Source of the DNA: Nitrososphaeria archaeon
GTDB taxonomy: Archaea > Thermoproteota > Nitrososphaeria > JACIWG01
Length of the DNA: 8,536 nucleotides
Assembly: GCA_014361085.1 (NCBI GenBank)
Contig: JACIWG010000060.1
Coordinates: 1 to 8,536, forward strand
Direction of reading: 5' to 3'
Part shown: piece after piece, positions 1 through 5,626 of the stretch
How positions within the stretch are numbered: the first letter of the stretch is position 1
Layout: the number at the start of each line of letters is the position of its first letter
Position numbers and translations under genes: made by a program
Notes under the pieces: model-generated
Seen by the model: the letters and a program-made list of their open reading frames with translations, nothing else
Databases searched by the model: none
Told to the model about the DNA's origin: nothing

Positions 1-271
1 TACCACAAAATTCGATAACGTGGTCAAAACCTTCAGGTGGAACATTAACAGTAAAATCGCCTGTCTCCTCTACAAGTTCATGAGTGTAACGGGATTTTCT
101 TATGTAAGCTATAAAAAATGGTTTATACCATAGTATTCCAATGTTAGCCCAACCTATGGTCATAACATTAGCTTTGCATGCTTTACCAGTAGAAGCTAAA
201 AGTAAACCCTTTTCTTTAAGACTCTCTAATATTATTGGGATAATTTGGTAAAGCTCGTTAGCCAATGACAT
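1..271 (-). CDS. Flavin reductase-like FMN-binding protein (C-terminus missing)
   Basis: The first 90 residues of a protein resembling the flavin reductase-like domain (the flavoredoxin group of split-barrel FMN-binding proteins). The matching core is residues 35-78: NVMTIGWANIGILW, then a stretch ending in RKSRYTHELVEETGDFTVNVP, which is the typical FMN-cradling strand and loop pattern. Such proteins bind FMN and either reduce flavin with NAD(P)H or act as small electron carriers in the cytoplasm; the exact role here is unknown. The ATG at 271 is the only sensible start, because an in-frame TAG lies two codons upstream. No ribosome site is visible, and a TATA box at 303-310 would give a leader of about 8 bases. 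The gene is divergent from the metal-uptake operon and shares that TATA region, so it may be co-regulated by metal. The gene continues past the left edge. Confidence 0.82.
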   Translation of the reverse strand, partial: MSLANELYQIIPIILESLKEKGLLLASTGKACKANVMTIGWANIGILWYKPFFIAYIRKSRYTHELVEETGDFTVNVPPEGFDHVIEFCG

Positions 272-302
272 AAGCTAGTGTTTCATAGAATCCCTATTAA
301 AA

Positions 303-310
303 CTTATAAA
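303..310. promoter_or_regulatory. Palindromic TATA box between divergent genes
   Basis: CTTATAAA, with the self-complementary core TTATAA at 304-309. On the plus strand it lies 30 bases before the GTG at 334 of the repressor gene. On the minus strand (TTTATAAG) it lies 38 bases before the ATG at 271 of the flavin-reductase-like gene. No other good TATA box is seen in this gap, so a single element may serve both directions. This is inferred from position and sequence only. Confidence 0.6.
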
Positions 311-341
311 TTAGGTACATCCTAAGTTTGGATGTGCCTAA
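311..341. promoter_or_regulatory. 31-base palindrome, likely operator of the DtxR-type repressor
   Basis: The left arm TTAGGTACATCC (311-322) and right arm GGATGTGCCTAA (330-341) are complementary at 11 of 12 positions. The spacer TAAGTTT adds two more pairs, giving 13 of 15 pairs in all. It can also be read as two overlapping 15-base boxes: TTAGG-N5-CCTAA at 311-325, and TTTGG-N5-CCTAA at 327-341 with one mismatch. The TTAGG/CCTAA half-sites recall the ends of the classic DtxR box, although the spacing differs. It begins just after the TATA box and covers the predicted transcription start near 334, where a bound repressor would block initiation. Autoregulation by the adjacent gene is inferred. 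Confidence 0.7.
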
Positions 342-768
342 GTTAAAATATTCTAGACAAATGAGAGTTTACCTTAGAAGAATCTATGTTAAAACGGTTG
401 AAGAAAATGTGGAGGCTAAAAGTGGTGAACTTGCATCAATGGCCGGAGTAAAAATGCCTACAGCAGTAGAGGTTATAAAAAAGTTGGAGGAGAAAGGGCT
501 TGTCTGCAAAAAACCTTGGGGTCCAGTAAGCCTTACAGAAAAGGGGTTGGAGGAGGCTAAGAAGATCGTTTACAGGCATAGGATAATTGAAACCTTTCTT
601 TCAAAATACCTTGATTTGGACGAAGAGGAGGCTTGCTGTGAAGCATCATTGATTGAAGATGTTGACGATAAAGTTGTTTATGCAATGTGCACTAAACTTG
701 GACACCCCTGTGAATGTATACACGGCAGGGCTATACCACACATTCCTCATGTAGGTGAAAGGGATTGA
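334..768 (+). CDS. DtxR/MntR-family metal-dependent transcriptional repressor
   Basis: A 144-residue regulator. An N-terminal winged helix (about residues 1-70) has its recognition region in GELASMAGVKMPTAVEVI and a wing ending in GPVSLTEKG. A dimerisation and metal-binding part follows, without the C-terminal SH3-like domain of long DtxR proteins. Family landmarks are RHRIIETF (His82, Glu86) and GHPCECIHGRAIP, which matches the usual HPxxCPHGxxIP ending. Candidate metal ligands are His82, Glu86, Cys101, Cys102, Glu103, Glu108, Asp109, Cys119, His124, Cys126, Cys128 and His130; the usual CxxEH is replaced by CCEASLIED. The GTG at 334 is preferred because it lies 30 bases after TTATAA, as for other genes here; an in-frame TTG at 328 is the alternative. 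It likely senses the metal imported by the three downstream genes and represses from the palindrome at 311-341. Its TGA overlaps the next start by 4 bases. Confidence 0.87.
   Translation: MPKLKYSRQMRVYLRRIYVKTVEENVEAKSGELASMAGVKMPTAVEVIKKLEEKGLVCKKPWGPVSLTEKGLEEAKKIVYRHRIIETFLSKYLDLDEEEACCEASLIEDVDDKVVYAMCTKLGHPCECIHGRAIPHIPHVGERD
753..758 (+). promoter_or_regulatory. Ribosome binding site of the metal-binding protein gene
   Basis: AGGTGA lies six bases before the TTG at 765. It supports this unusual start, which overlaps the repressor stop codon as TTGA. The next in-frame ATG falls inside the hydrophobic part of the signal peptide. Confidence 0.65.
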
Positions 769-1790
769 GAAGACAGCTATATTCTAAAATCGTCCTCTTC
801 TTATTTTTGTTACAGATGCTGCAATTTAGCCAATTTAATGTTAAGGCAGCCGATAAAAATGAAGTAAAGGTTGCTGTCACGATTTCAGCTATGGCGACGA
901 TTATTGGGCCAATACTATTGCCCCAAGATAAAATGACGGTGCTCTTACCAGCCAATGTTGAACCACATTCCTTCACCTTGGATCCGATAACTTTAGATAA
1001 GGCTATGCAGGCAGACATTATCTTAACATCAGGACACATAGGCTGGGAGGATCAGCTTGAAAAGATTGCAGCTGAAAAAGGCAAGATCGTATTCAATCCA
1101 TTAAAGGAACTTTACAATAATTTAACTATATTAGATGTTCCGGAAGGGGGAAAGAATCTTCACGGATACTGGCTTTATCCAGATAATGTGATAGTCATCG
1201 CTGAAGAGTTTGTGAGGATAGTTTCAAACATTAAACCTTCAGCTGCTAAAGAATATGAGTCCAACCTCAGAAGGTATGTAGAAGATATAGAAAGGTTAAA
1301 GGATTTTGCTATTGAAACCTCTAAAAATATAGGGTTATTGGGTAAAAATGTGCTAATTGGATTTTATGAAGAACAGTATGTTGCAAAATCACTTGGATTA
1401 AATGTTACAGAAGTTCTTGCTGGCAGTGAAGAAAACTTGGATATTTCACCACAGGAGCTGGAGACAATTAGAAGAAAACTTGTTGAAGGCTACATCCAAT
1501 ATATTATGGTGTCAGATGTTGCTACAGAGCTTCCAATATACAATTATATAGAGAAACTTTCTGAGGAAACAGGAGTGAACATTGTTTTGGTTAGAGTCCT
1601 AGATTTGCCAAATGTATATGATTTTAGAAACCTCTTCGCCTACAACATTGGAAGAGTTGGGATGATAGGGAAAAATTTGAGTAAAGTTTCTAATCCCATA
1701 GAAACAAGCGTATTTTTTGAAGCTTTTATCATATCCTTAATAGTCAACCTTATACTTGTATACTTACTTTTTAGAAGGGTGAGAGAATGA
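765..1790 (+). CDS. Cluster-9 (ZnuA/TroA-like) metal-binding protein of an ABC importer
   Basis: This 341-residue extracytoplasmic protein captures a divalent metal ion (Zn, Mn or Fe class) and delivers it to the permease encoded two genes on. A signal peptide covers about residues 1-29 (basic RRQLYSK, then a hydrophobic stretch, with a probable cut near KAAD). A second hydrophobic segment at about 316-336, followed by RRVRE, looks like a C-terminal membrane anchor, so no lipobox is needed. Family motifs are VEPHSFTLDP (His68) and LHGYWLYPDN (His133), with an acidic residue near Asp280 in VRVLDLP. The usual third histidine (the HDAFGY-type motif) is replaced by GFYEEQY, with Phe200 at the expected place; Glu202 or Glu203 could substitute. 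The usual Glu of the ifvE motif is near Ser250-Asp251. There is no histidine-rich loop of the ZnuA type. It overlaps the ATPase gene by 4 bases (ATGA). The metal cannot be named from sequence. Confidence 0.88.
   Translation: MRRQLYSKIVLFLFLLQMLQFSQFNVKAADKNEVKVAVTISAMATIIGPILLPQDKMTVLLPANVEPHSFTLDPITLDKAMQADIILTSGHIGWEDQLEKIAAEKGKIVFNPLKELYNNLTILDVPEGGKNLHGYWLYPDNVIVIAEEFVRIVSNIKPSAAKEYESNLRRYVEDIERLKDFAIETSKNIGLLGKNVLIGFYEEQYVAKSLGLNVTEVLAGSEENLDISPQELETIRRKLVEGYIQYIMVSDVATELPIYNYIEKLSEETGVNIVLVRVLDLPNVYDFRNLFAYNIGRVGMIGKNLSKVSNPIETSVFFEAFIISLIVNLILVYLLFRRVRE
1777..1783 (+). promoter_or_regulatory. Ribosome binding site of the ABC ATPase gene
   Basis: GGGTGAG lies just before the ATG at 1787, inside the last codons of the binding-protein gene. 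With the ATGA overlap it suggests translational coupling. Confidence 0.55.
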
Positions 1791-2563
1791 ATGCAATAGA
1801 TGTAGAAAATGTTAAAGTTGTTTTAAATGGAAAAGAGGTTTTAGATGAAATAAGTTTTAGGCTTGAGGAGGCAGCATTCCTTTCTATTATGGGCCCAAAT
1901 GGCTCAGGAAAAACAACTTTACTGAAAATTCTTTTGGGAATCATTTTACCGTCATCTGGCCAAGCTAAAGTCTTTGGAATAGAGCCTTCAAAAAAGCCTT
2001 TTGAGGTTAGAAAAATGGTTGGATACGTGCCGCAGAAGGAGAGGATAAATTTGGAAGTGCCTTTAACAGTCTACGATGTAGTTAGAATGGGTTTGGCTTC
2101 AAGAAAGCAGGCTCCAAGATTTTTTACAAAAAACGATAGACAGAATATTGAGGAAACATTAAAACTTGTTGACATGTGGGACCTAAGGAACGAAATGTTC
2201 GCAAACCTAAGCGGTGGACAACAGCAGAGGGTGCTCATAGCTAGAGCAATAGTCCATAGGCCGAAACTGCTTTTGCTTGATGAACCCTTTAATGGCGTAG
2301 ATGTAAATAATCAGAAGAAGATTATAGAATTTTTGGAAAAAATTAAATCTGATAAGGTTACAATTGTGACTGTAACACATGACATTAATCCACTTTCCTC
2401 TCTAACAGACTATGTTATGCTCTTAAACAAGAAAATAATATCCTTTGGAAGACCTCATGAGGCACTAGATTACACAAGATTATGTCAAATTTATGGACCC
2501 TCTGTTCAAGTTATAACCGGCAAGCCCTGTCCAACAGTAATAACAGGTGACACACATGCTTGA
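1787..2563 (+). CDS. Metal ABC transporter ATP-binding protein (ZnuC/TroB-like)
   Basis: A 258-residue cytoplasmic ATPase that powers metal import by the neighbouring permease. All the expected ABC motifs are present: Walker A GPNGSGKTT (36-44), Q-loop Gln83 in GYVPQK, signature LSGGQQQR (141-148), Walker B LLLLDEP (161-167) and the switch His198 in TVTHD. The C-terminal YGPSVQVI...GDTH segment is characteristic of the zinc/manganese subfamily, and the length is normal. It is the third gene of the operon, starting at an ATG that overlaps the previous stop by 4 bases, and its own stop overlaps the permease start by 8 bases. It appears intact and functional. Substrate specificity lies in the partner proteins, so zinc, manganese and iron cannot be told apart here. 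Confidence 0.95.
   Translation: MNAIDVENVKVVLNGKEVLDEISFRLEEAAFLSIMGPNGSGKTTLLKILLGIILPSSGQAKVFGIEPSKKPFEVRKMVGYVPQKERINLEVPLTVYDVVRMGLASRKQAPRFFTKNDRQNIEETLKLVDMWDLRNEMFANLSGGQQQRVLIARAIVHRPKLLLLDEPFNGVDVNNQKKIIEFLEKIKSDKVTIVTVTHDINPLSSLTDYVMLLNKKIISFGRPHEALDYTRLCQIYGPSVQVITGKPCPTVITGDTHA
2545..2550 (+). promoter_or_regulatory. Ribosome binding site that sets the permease start
   Basis: AGGTGA lies five bases before the ATG at 2556. An earlier in-frame GTG at 2547 lies inside this site and is therefore unlikely to be the start. Confidence 0.65.
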
Positions 2564-3377
2564 CCCATTTTCCCCATTCCTCGTAAGAGCATATTTTGCA
2601 ATACTATTGACAGGCTTCATTAGCCTGTCAAGCGGCTTTGCACTATTACGTGGTGTAGCATACTTGCCAGCTGAAGCATCACATTCTGCTTTAGGAGGCG
2701 CTGCAATAGGAGTTTTCATAGGATATATTTTTAGAACAGAAGTTGAACCATTCTATTTCGCAATACTTTTTAGTTCTTTCACGGCAATGCTGGTATCTTA
2801 TGCTGGAAAACATGGTGGGGCAGAAGTATTGAATGCAGCCCTCGGCGGTATGCTTGCAATAAGTGTTTCATTCTATGCGCTTTTAAGAGCACTTGTTCCA
2901 GCCGAATTGAAGGTTGTTGTAGATGGATATTTAGTTGGAGACATTCTTCTATTAACATTAGATGATTTGATACGTTTGGCGACAGTAATATTTTTTGGCA
3001 CATTAATAGTATATCTTTTTAAAAGTGAAATACTTTATGTATGTTTTGATCCCGAAGGTGCGGAGGCTCTTGGCCTAAATGTCTCCTTCTACGATTACAT
3101 ACTATTCTTTTTTATGGGCTTAGCTGGAGGACTTGCTGCAAAAACTATTGGAAGTCTTATGGTATTTGCACTTATAATGTTGCCTGCGGTTATTGCGAAA
3201 GGATACTCTAGAAATATTCGAAAATATTTTTTGATAACTATATTGCTGACACTGTTTTTCGGATACAGTGGTATCATTGTTTCAATTATTTCTGGATTAC
3301 CTAGTAGTGGAAGTATAGCTGCAATATCAAGTTTCTCATACATTATTTCCATAATACTTAATAAGAGAAGAAAATGA
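2556..3377 (+). CDS. Metal ABC transporter permease, ABC-3 family (ZnuB/TroC-like)
   Basis: A 273-residue integral membrane protein with roughly eight hydrophobic segments, forming (as a dimer) the metal channel of the importer. ABC-3 family features are LRGVAYLPAEASHSALGGAA (31-50, with the conserved SH at Ser42-His43), YLVGDILLLT (125-134), the cytoplasmic coupling loop FDPEGAEALGLNV (164-176) that contacts the ATPase, and KTIGSLMVFALIMLPAVIA (196-214). The C-terminus is basic (NKRRK), as expected for a cytosolic end. The ATG at 2556 is chosen over the GTG at 2547 because the ribosome site AGGTGA occupies 2545-2550. It is the last gene of the four-gene operon and ends only two bases before the stop codon of a convergent gene. 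A perfect hairpin lies inside the coding sequence at 2607-2631. Confidence 0.93.
   Translation: MLDPFSPFLVRAYFAILLTGFISLSSGFALLRGVAYLPAEASHSALGGAAIGVFIGYIFRTEVEPFYFAILFSSFTAMLVSYAGKHGGAEVLNAALGGMLAISVSFYALLRALVPAELKVVVDGYLVGDILLLTLDDLIRLATVIFFGTLIVYLFKSEILYVCFDPEGAEALGLNVSFYDYILFFFMGLAGGLAAKTIGSLMVFALIMLPAVIAKGYSRNIRKYFLITILLTLFFGYSGIIVSIISGLPSSGSIAAISSFSYIISIILNKRRK
2607..2631. repeat. Perfect 10-bp inverted repeat with 5-base loop inside the permease gene
   Basis: TTGACAGGCT (2607-2616) and AGCCTGTCAA (2622-2631) are exact reverse complements separated by TCATT. The transcript can form a 10-bp stem about 50 bases into the permease reading frame, over codons 18 to 26. No function is known; it may affect translation, mRNA stability or processing within the operon, or be a chance effect of the coding sequence. 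Confidence 0.7.
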
Positions 3378-3379
3378 TT

Positions 3380-4369
3380 TTAGTATCCTTGTTTTTGAAG
3401 CATGGCCTTAACTTTGTCGATTAAGGAAATCCGGTAAGCATTGTACAAATATTCGTCAAGCTTGTCAAGGGCGTCAAACTCCATTCTAGTCTTTTCAACA
3501 GGCCTTCTTATTACAGTGGTTTTTCCACAATTTTTGCACACAATTTTAGCGAATATTATTATATCATTTCTTTTGATGTCATAGAGTAGGTCAGATTTTA
3601 CTATACTAAAATTTTGGCCACATTCACACTTCTGTTTTAGAACCTTCTTCAAAATTTTTCTTCTTTCTTTAGAACCTAATTCGGTTGCCCAAAGAAGATC
3701 ATTCCTTAGCATCCTATATTCTAGGTCACTTGATATACTTGGATTAGACTCTTCAATTTCATCAAGTACAGCCATTATATTATATGTTTCTTCCTCTGCA
3801 ACCTTTGGCCTTATCAGGTCTTTTGTCTGAAACTTTTTTATGGCCCATTCGGGAACCTCATAGTCTAGAAACTTTTCAAAGTATACCAGAAGTTCCCAAA
3901 GATTTCGACCAACCCTCCTATCTTCTTTACCCTTCATTGACATCGTAGGTGGAAGGTTTTTTGCAATATCCCATACTATGATATTGTACACATTCTCTAT
4001 GAAGGAATCGTTTTCAGCATAGTAGCTGCACCATAGAACGTAGTAAATGTGATCAAGCAGTCTTTTAACATTTTTTATGTAGCTTTTGGAGTTAAATAAT
4101 TTTGTTGGACGTGAATTTTTGCATTTCATATAGTAATAGTTGAATATTGTTTCTGAAGCCCTTTCAAGCAGACTTTTAACATTCAACACATACCTTTCAT
4201 AGGCATCTTCATCATAGTTTTGGAGTTCATTAAGCCATGATATAAGGTATGAGGATGAATGGCACACCATTTCAATATTATAGCTTGTAGGCTTAAGCCT
4301 CAAATAGTGCAATAGACGACCCTTCCAAACTTCACATCTTTTGACTATCCTATTTATTTGGTACTGCAT
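3380..4369 (-). CDS. Uncharacterised protein with C-terminal zinc-ribbon-like cysteines
   Basis: I do not recognise this 329-residue protein. It is mostly charged and looks alpha-helical over residues 1-245, rich in Tyr, Asn, Lys and Glu, with no membrane segment or signal peptide. A small zinc-ribbon-like module follows: CEC at 248-250 and CKNC at 278-281, separated by a strand-like stretch, with the second knuckle followed by GKTTVIRR. A helical tail ends the protein. Such ribbons bind zinc and often mediate nucleic-acid or protein contacts, but no function can be assigned. The ATG at 4369 is chosen because a TATA box at 4405-4411 predicts transcription starting near 4380; an in-frame TTG at 4390 would lie upstream of that. 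It is convergent with the permease gene, with two bases between the stop codons. It may share transcripts with the small gene upstream. Confidence 0.75.
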   Translation of the reverse strand: MQYQINRIVKRCEVWKGRLLHYLRLKPTSYNIEMVCHSSSYLISWLNELQNYDEDAYERYVLNVKSLLERASETIFNYYYMKCKNSRPTKLFNSKSYIKNVKRLLDHIYYVLWCSYYAENDSFIENVYNIIVWDIAKNLPPTMSMKGKEDRRVGRNLWELLVYFEKFLDYEVPEWAIKKFQTKDLIRPKVAEEETYNIMAVLDEIEESNPSISSDLEYRMLRNDLLWATELGSKERRKILKKVLKQKCECGQNFSIVKSDLLYDIKRNDIIIFAKIVCKNCGKTTVIRRPVEKTRMEFDALDKLDEYLYNAYRISLIDKVKAMLQKQGY

Positions 4370-4394
4370 TACTATATTATCGCCTAGCAATCAG

Positions 4395-4418
4395 AAAAAT
4401 GTGGTTTATAACATTTTT
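4395..4418. promoter_or_regulatory. 8-bp inverted repeat around a TATA box between two minus-strand genes
   Basis: AAAAATGT (4395-4402) and ACATTTTT (4411-4418) are perfect inverted copies flanking an 8-base spacer. On the minus strand the box TTATAAA (4405-4411) fits a promoter for the zinc-ribbon gene starting at 4369. Read as RNA from the upstream gene, the repeat would form a weak AT-rich stem ending in a U-run right after its stop codon, so it could also act as a terminator. The two roles cannot be separated from sequence. Confidence 0.5.
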
Positions 4419-4774
4419 TAACTTCCTTTCAGCAACAGCCTATACCTTTTTACATCCTCATCTTTGGAAAGAAATTCGATAATTGGGACAGCAACGTTAA
4501 GGCCTACAAGAAAGTCTTGCTCAGGAGCCCCGAAGGTAGCCCTTAAGCCTTCCTCTACACTAACTATCTTCAAGTCTTCAAGCCTTTTAATAGCATTTTT
4601 TAAGTCTTTTTCAGAAAAATCTTGAGGACGACCTAAGCTGGTTCTGAAAGCTGAAACCTCCGAACAAAGTTCACTTAACCAAAGCCTACCAAGCAGTAAC
4701 CCTAAAACTCTTACTATATCACCCATAAGCACTTCTATTTCATTTTCTGGATTTTCTAGGAAACTATTAGACAT
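4418..4774 (-). CDS. Small uncharacterised protein, possibly a winged-helix protein
   Basis: A 118-residue soluble protein that I cannot assign to a named family. Residues 15-70 have the rhythm of a winged helix: a hydrophobic helix (IEVLMGDIVRVLGLL), then LWLSELCSEVSAFR, then FSEKDLKNAIKRLEDLKIVSVEEG, in which the last helix and following strand resemble a recognition helix and wing. The C-terminal half continues with IIEFLSKDEDVKRYRLL. This suggests, but does not prove, a DNA-binding role. The ATG at 4774 lies 30 bases after a minus-strand TATA box (TTTATAC, 4798-4804), so the mRNA is probably leaderless. It is divergent from the ZIP transporter gene with an 86-base gap, which makes it a candidate regulator of that gene. 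The next gene on the same strand follows after 48 bases. Confidence 0.72.
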   Translation of the reverse strand: MSNSFLENPENEIEVLMGDIVRVLGLLLGRLWLSELCSEVSAFRTSLGRPQDFSEKDLKNAIKRLEDLKIVSVEEGLRATFGAPEQDFLVGLNVAVPIIEFLSKDEDVKRYRLLLKGS

Positions 4775-4797
4775 GATTTATACTAGAAAACTGCTGT

Positions 4798-4804
4798 GTA
4801 TAAA
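4798..4804 (-). promoter_or_regulatory. TATA box for the small minus-strand gene
   Basis: TTTATAC on the minus strand begins 30 bases before the ATG at 4774, the usual archaeal distance for a leaderless transcript. An inverted copy (TTTATAC on the plus strand, 4777-4783) lies nearer the start codon. Confidence 0.5.
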
Positions 4805-4828
4805 CTTTTCTGAAAAAATCGAAATATC

Positions 4829-4836
4829 TTTATATT
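4829..4836 (+). promoter_or_regulatory. TATA box for the ZIP transporter gene
   Basis: TTTATATT, preceded by an A-rich GAAATATC, begins 32 bases before the TTG at 4861. This supports 4861 rather than the earlier in-frame TTG at 4840, which would lie upstream of the predicted transcription start. Confidence 0.5.
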
Positions 4837-4842
4837 TTCTTG

Positions 4843-4856
4843 TTATTATCTAATAA
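4843..4856. promoter_or_regulatory. AT-rich palindrome between TATA box and start of the ZIP gene
   Basis: TTATTA and TAATAA are exact inverted copies around TC. The position, just after the TATA box and before the start codon, matches that of the metal-operon palindrome, so it may be an operator. The sequence is low in complexity, and chance is a real alternative. Confidence 0.35.
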
Positions 4857-4860
4857 TAGG

Positions 4861-5616
4861 TTGAATCAAAACAACATATTCCTTCTGAGCATTCTAGGAG
4901 GAGTAATAATATTTCTCCTAAACTCTTTAGGGGCGGCACCAGTATTATTTATAAAAAAAATTTCTCAAAAATTACTTGATGTGGGACTAGGCTTTGCGGC
5001 CGGTATTATGTTAGGTGCAAGTTTTACAAGTTTGATAATTCCTGGAATAGCATATGGTGGTGTTTTCCCTACCATTGTAGGGATTCTAGCTGGCACACTA
5101 CTTGTAGCATTAACAGATAAGTTTGTTCCACATTTACACTTTTTAATTGGAAAAGAGGGATTAGATAGTAGGATTAGAGCGGTATGGCTATTTTTGATTG
5201 CAATAATATTGCATAATGCACCAGAGGGGCTTGTTGTAGGTATCGGCTTTGGTTCTGGAAAACTTGATGCAGCCTACGCATTAATGTGGGCTATTGGAAT
5301 ACAAAATATTCCTGAAGGACTTTCTGTAGGATTTTCCTTCCTTTCTACAGGAAAATATGATAAAAGAGAAGCCTTTATCCTTTCAACAATTTCAGGCCTT
5401 GTTGAAATACCATTAGCTATTACAGGGGCTCTGAGCTTAAGTGTATTCAAAAATCTTGTTTCCTATGCCATGGGATTTGGTGCTGGTGCAATGATATTTG
5501 TTATAAGCGATGAAATTATACCTGAAACTCATAGAATTGGACATGAAAAGTTTGCATCTTATGGGCTTATCTTTGGATTAGTAGTAATGCTTCTTTTAGA
5601 CACTCTTTTAGGCTAA
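4861..5616 (+). CDS. ZIP-family divalent metal transporter (GufA/ZupT-like)
   Basis: A 251-residue polytopic membrane protein with about eight hydrophobic segments that imports zinc or related divalent metals without ATP. The binuclear metal site of ZIP proteins is visible: HNAPEG in TM4 (His118, Asn119, Glu122), QNIPEG in TM5 (Gln148, Asn149, Glu152) and Glu182 in SGLVEIP of TM6. These correspond to the His, Asn, Glu, Gln and Glu ligands known from bacterial ZIP structures. SDEIIPETHRIGHE (216-229) near the C-terminus is typical of the GufA branch. A short loop with PHLH sits between TM3 and TM4 in place of a long histidine-rich loop. TTG 4861 is chosen from TATA spacing; starting at TTG 4840 would add seven residues. 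It appears monocistronic, convergent with the URO-D-like gene and divergent from the small putative winged-helix gene. Together with the ABC importer it makes metal uptake the theme of the left two thirds. Confidence 0.92.
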   Translation: MNQNNIFLLSILGGVIIFLLNSLGAAPVLFIKKISQKLLDVGLGFAAGIMLGASFTSLIIPGIAYGGVFPTIVGILAGTLLVALTDKFVPHLHFLIGKEGLDSRIRAVWLFLIAIILHNAPEGLVVGIGFGSGKLDAAYALMWAIGIQNIPEGLSVGFSFLSTGKYDKREAFILSTISGLVEIPLAITGALSLSVFKNLVSYAMGFGAGAMIFVISDEIIPETHRIGHEKFASYGLIFGLVVMLLLDTLLG

Positions 5617-5626
5617 TTCTAAAATA

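Noticed and set aside
731..1039. Minus-strand open frame of 102 codons
   Set aside because: Antisense to the binding-protein gene and the end of the repressor gene; no recognisable protein pattern.
2480..2719. Minus-strand open frame of 79 codons at the ATPase-permease junction
   Set aside because: Antisense to two conserved transporter genes and lacking any motif or promoter.
4370..4390. Longer start (TTG at 4390) for the zinc-ribbon gene
   Set aside because: The TATA box at 4405-4411 places the transcription start near 4380, downstream of this TTG; the ATG at 4369 fits better.
4840..4860. Longer start (TTG at 4840) for the ZIP gene
   Set aside because: It lies only 11 bases after the start of the TATA box, so it would not be in the transcript; the TTG at 4861 lies at the expected distance.
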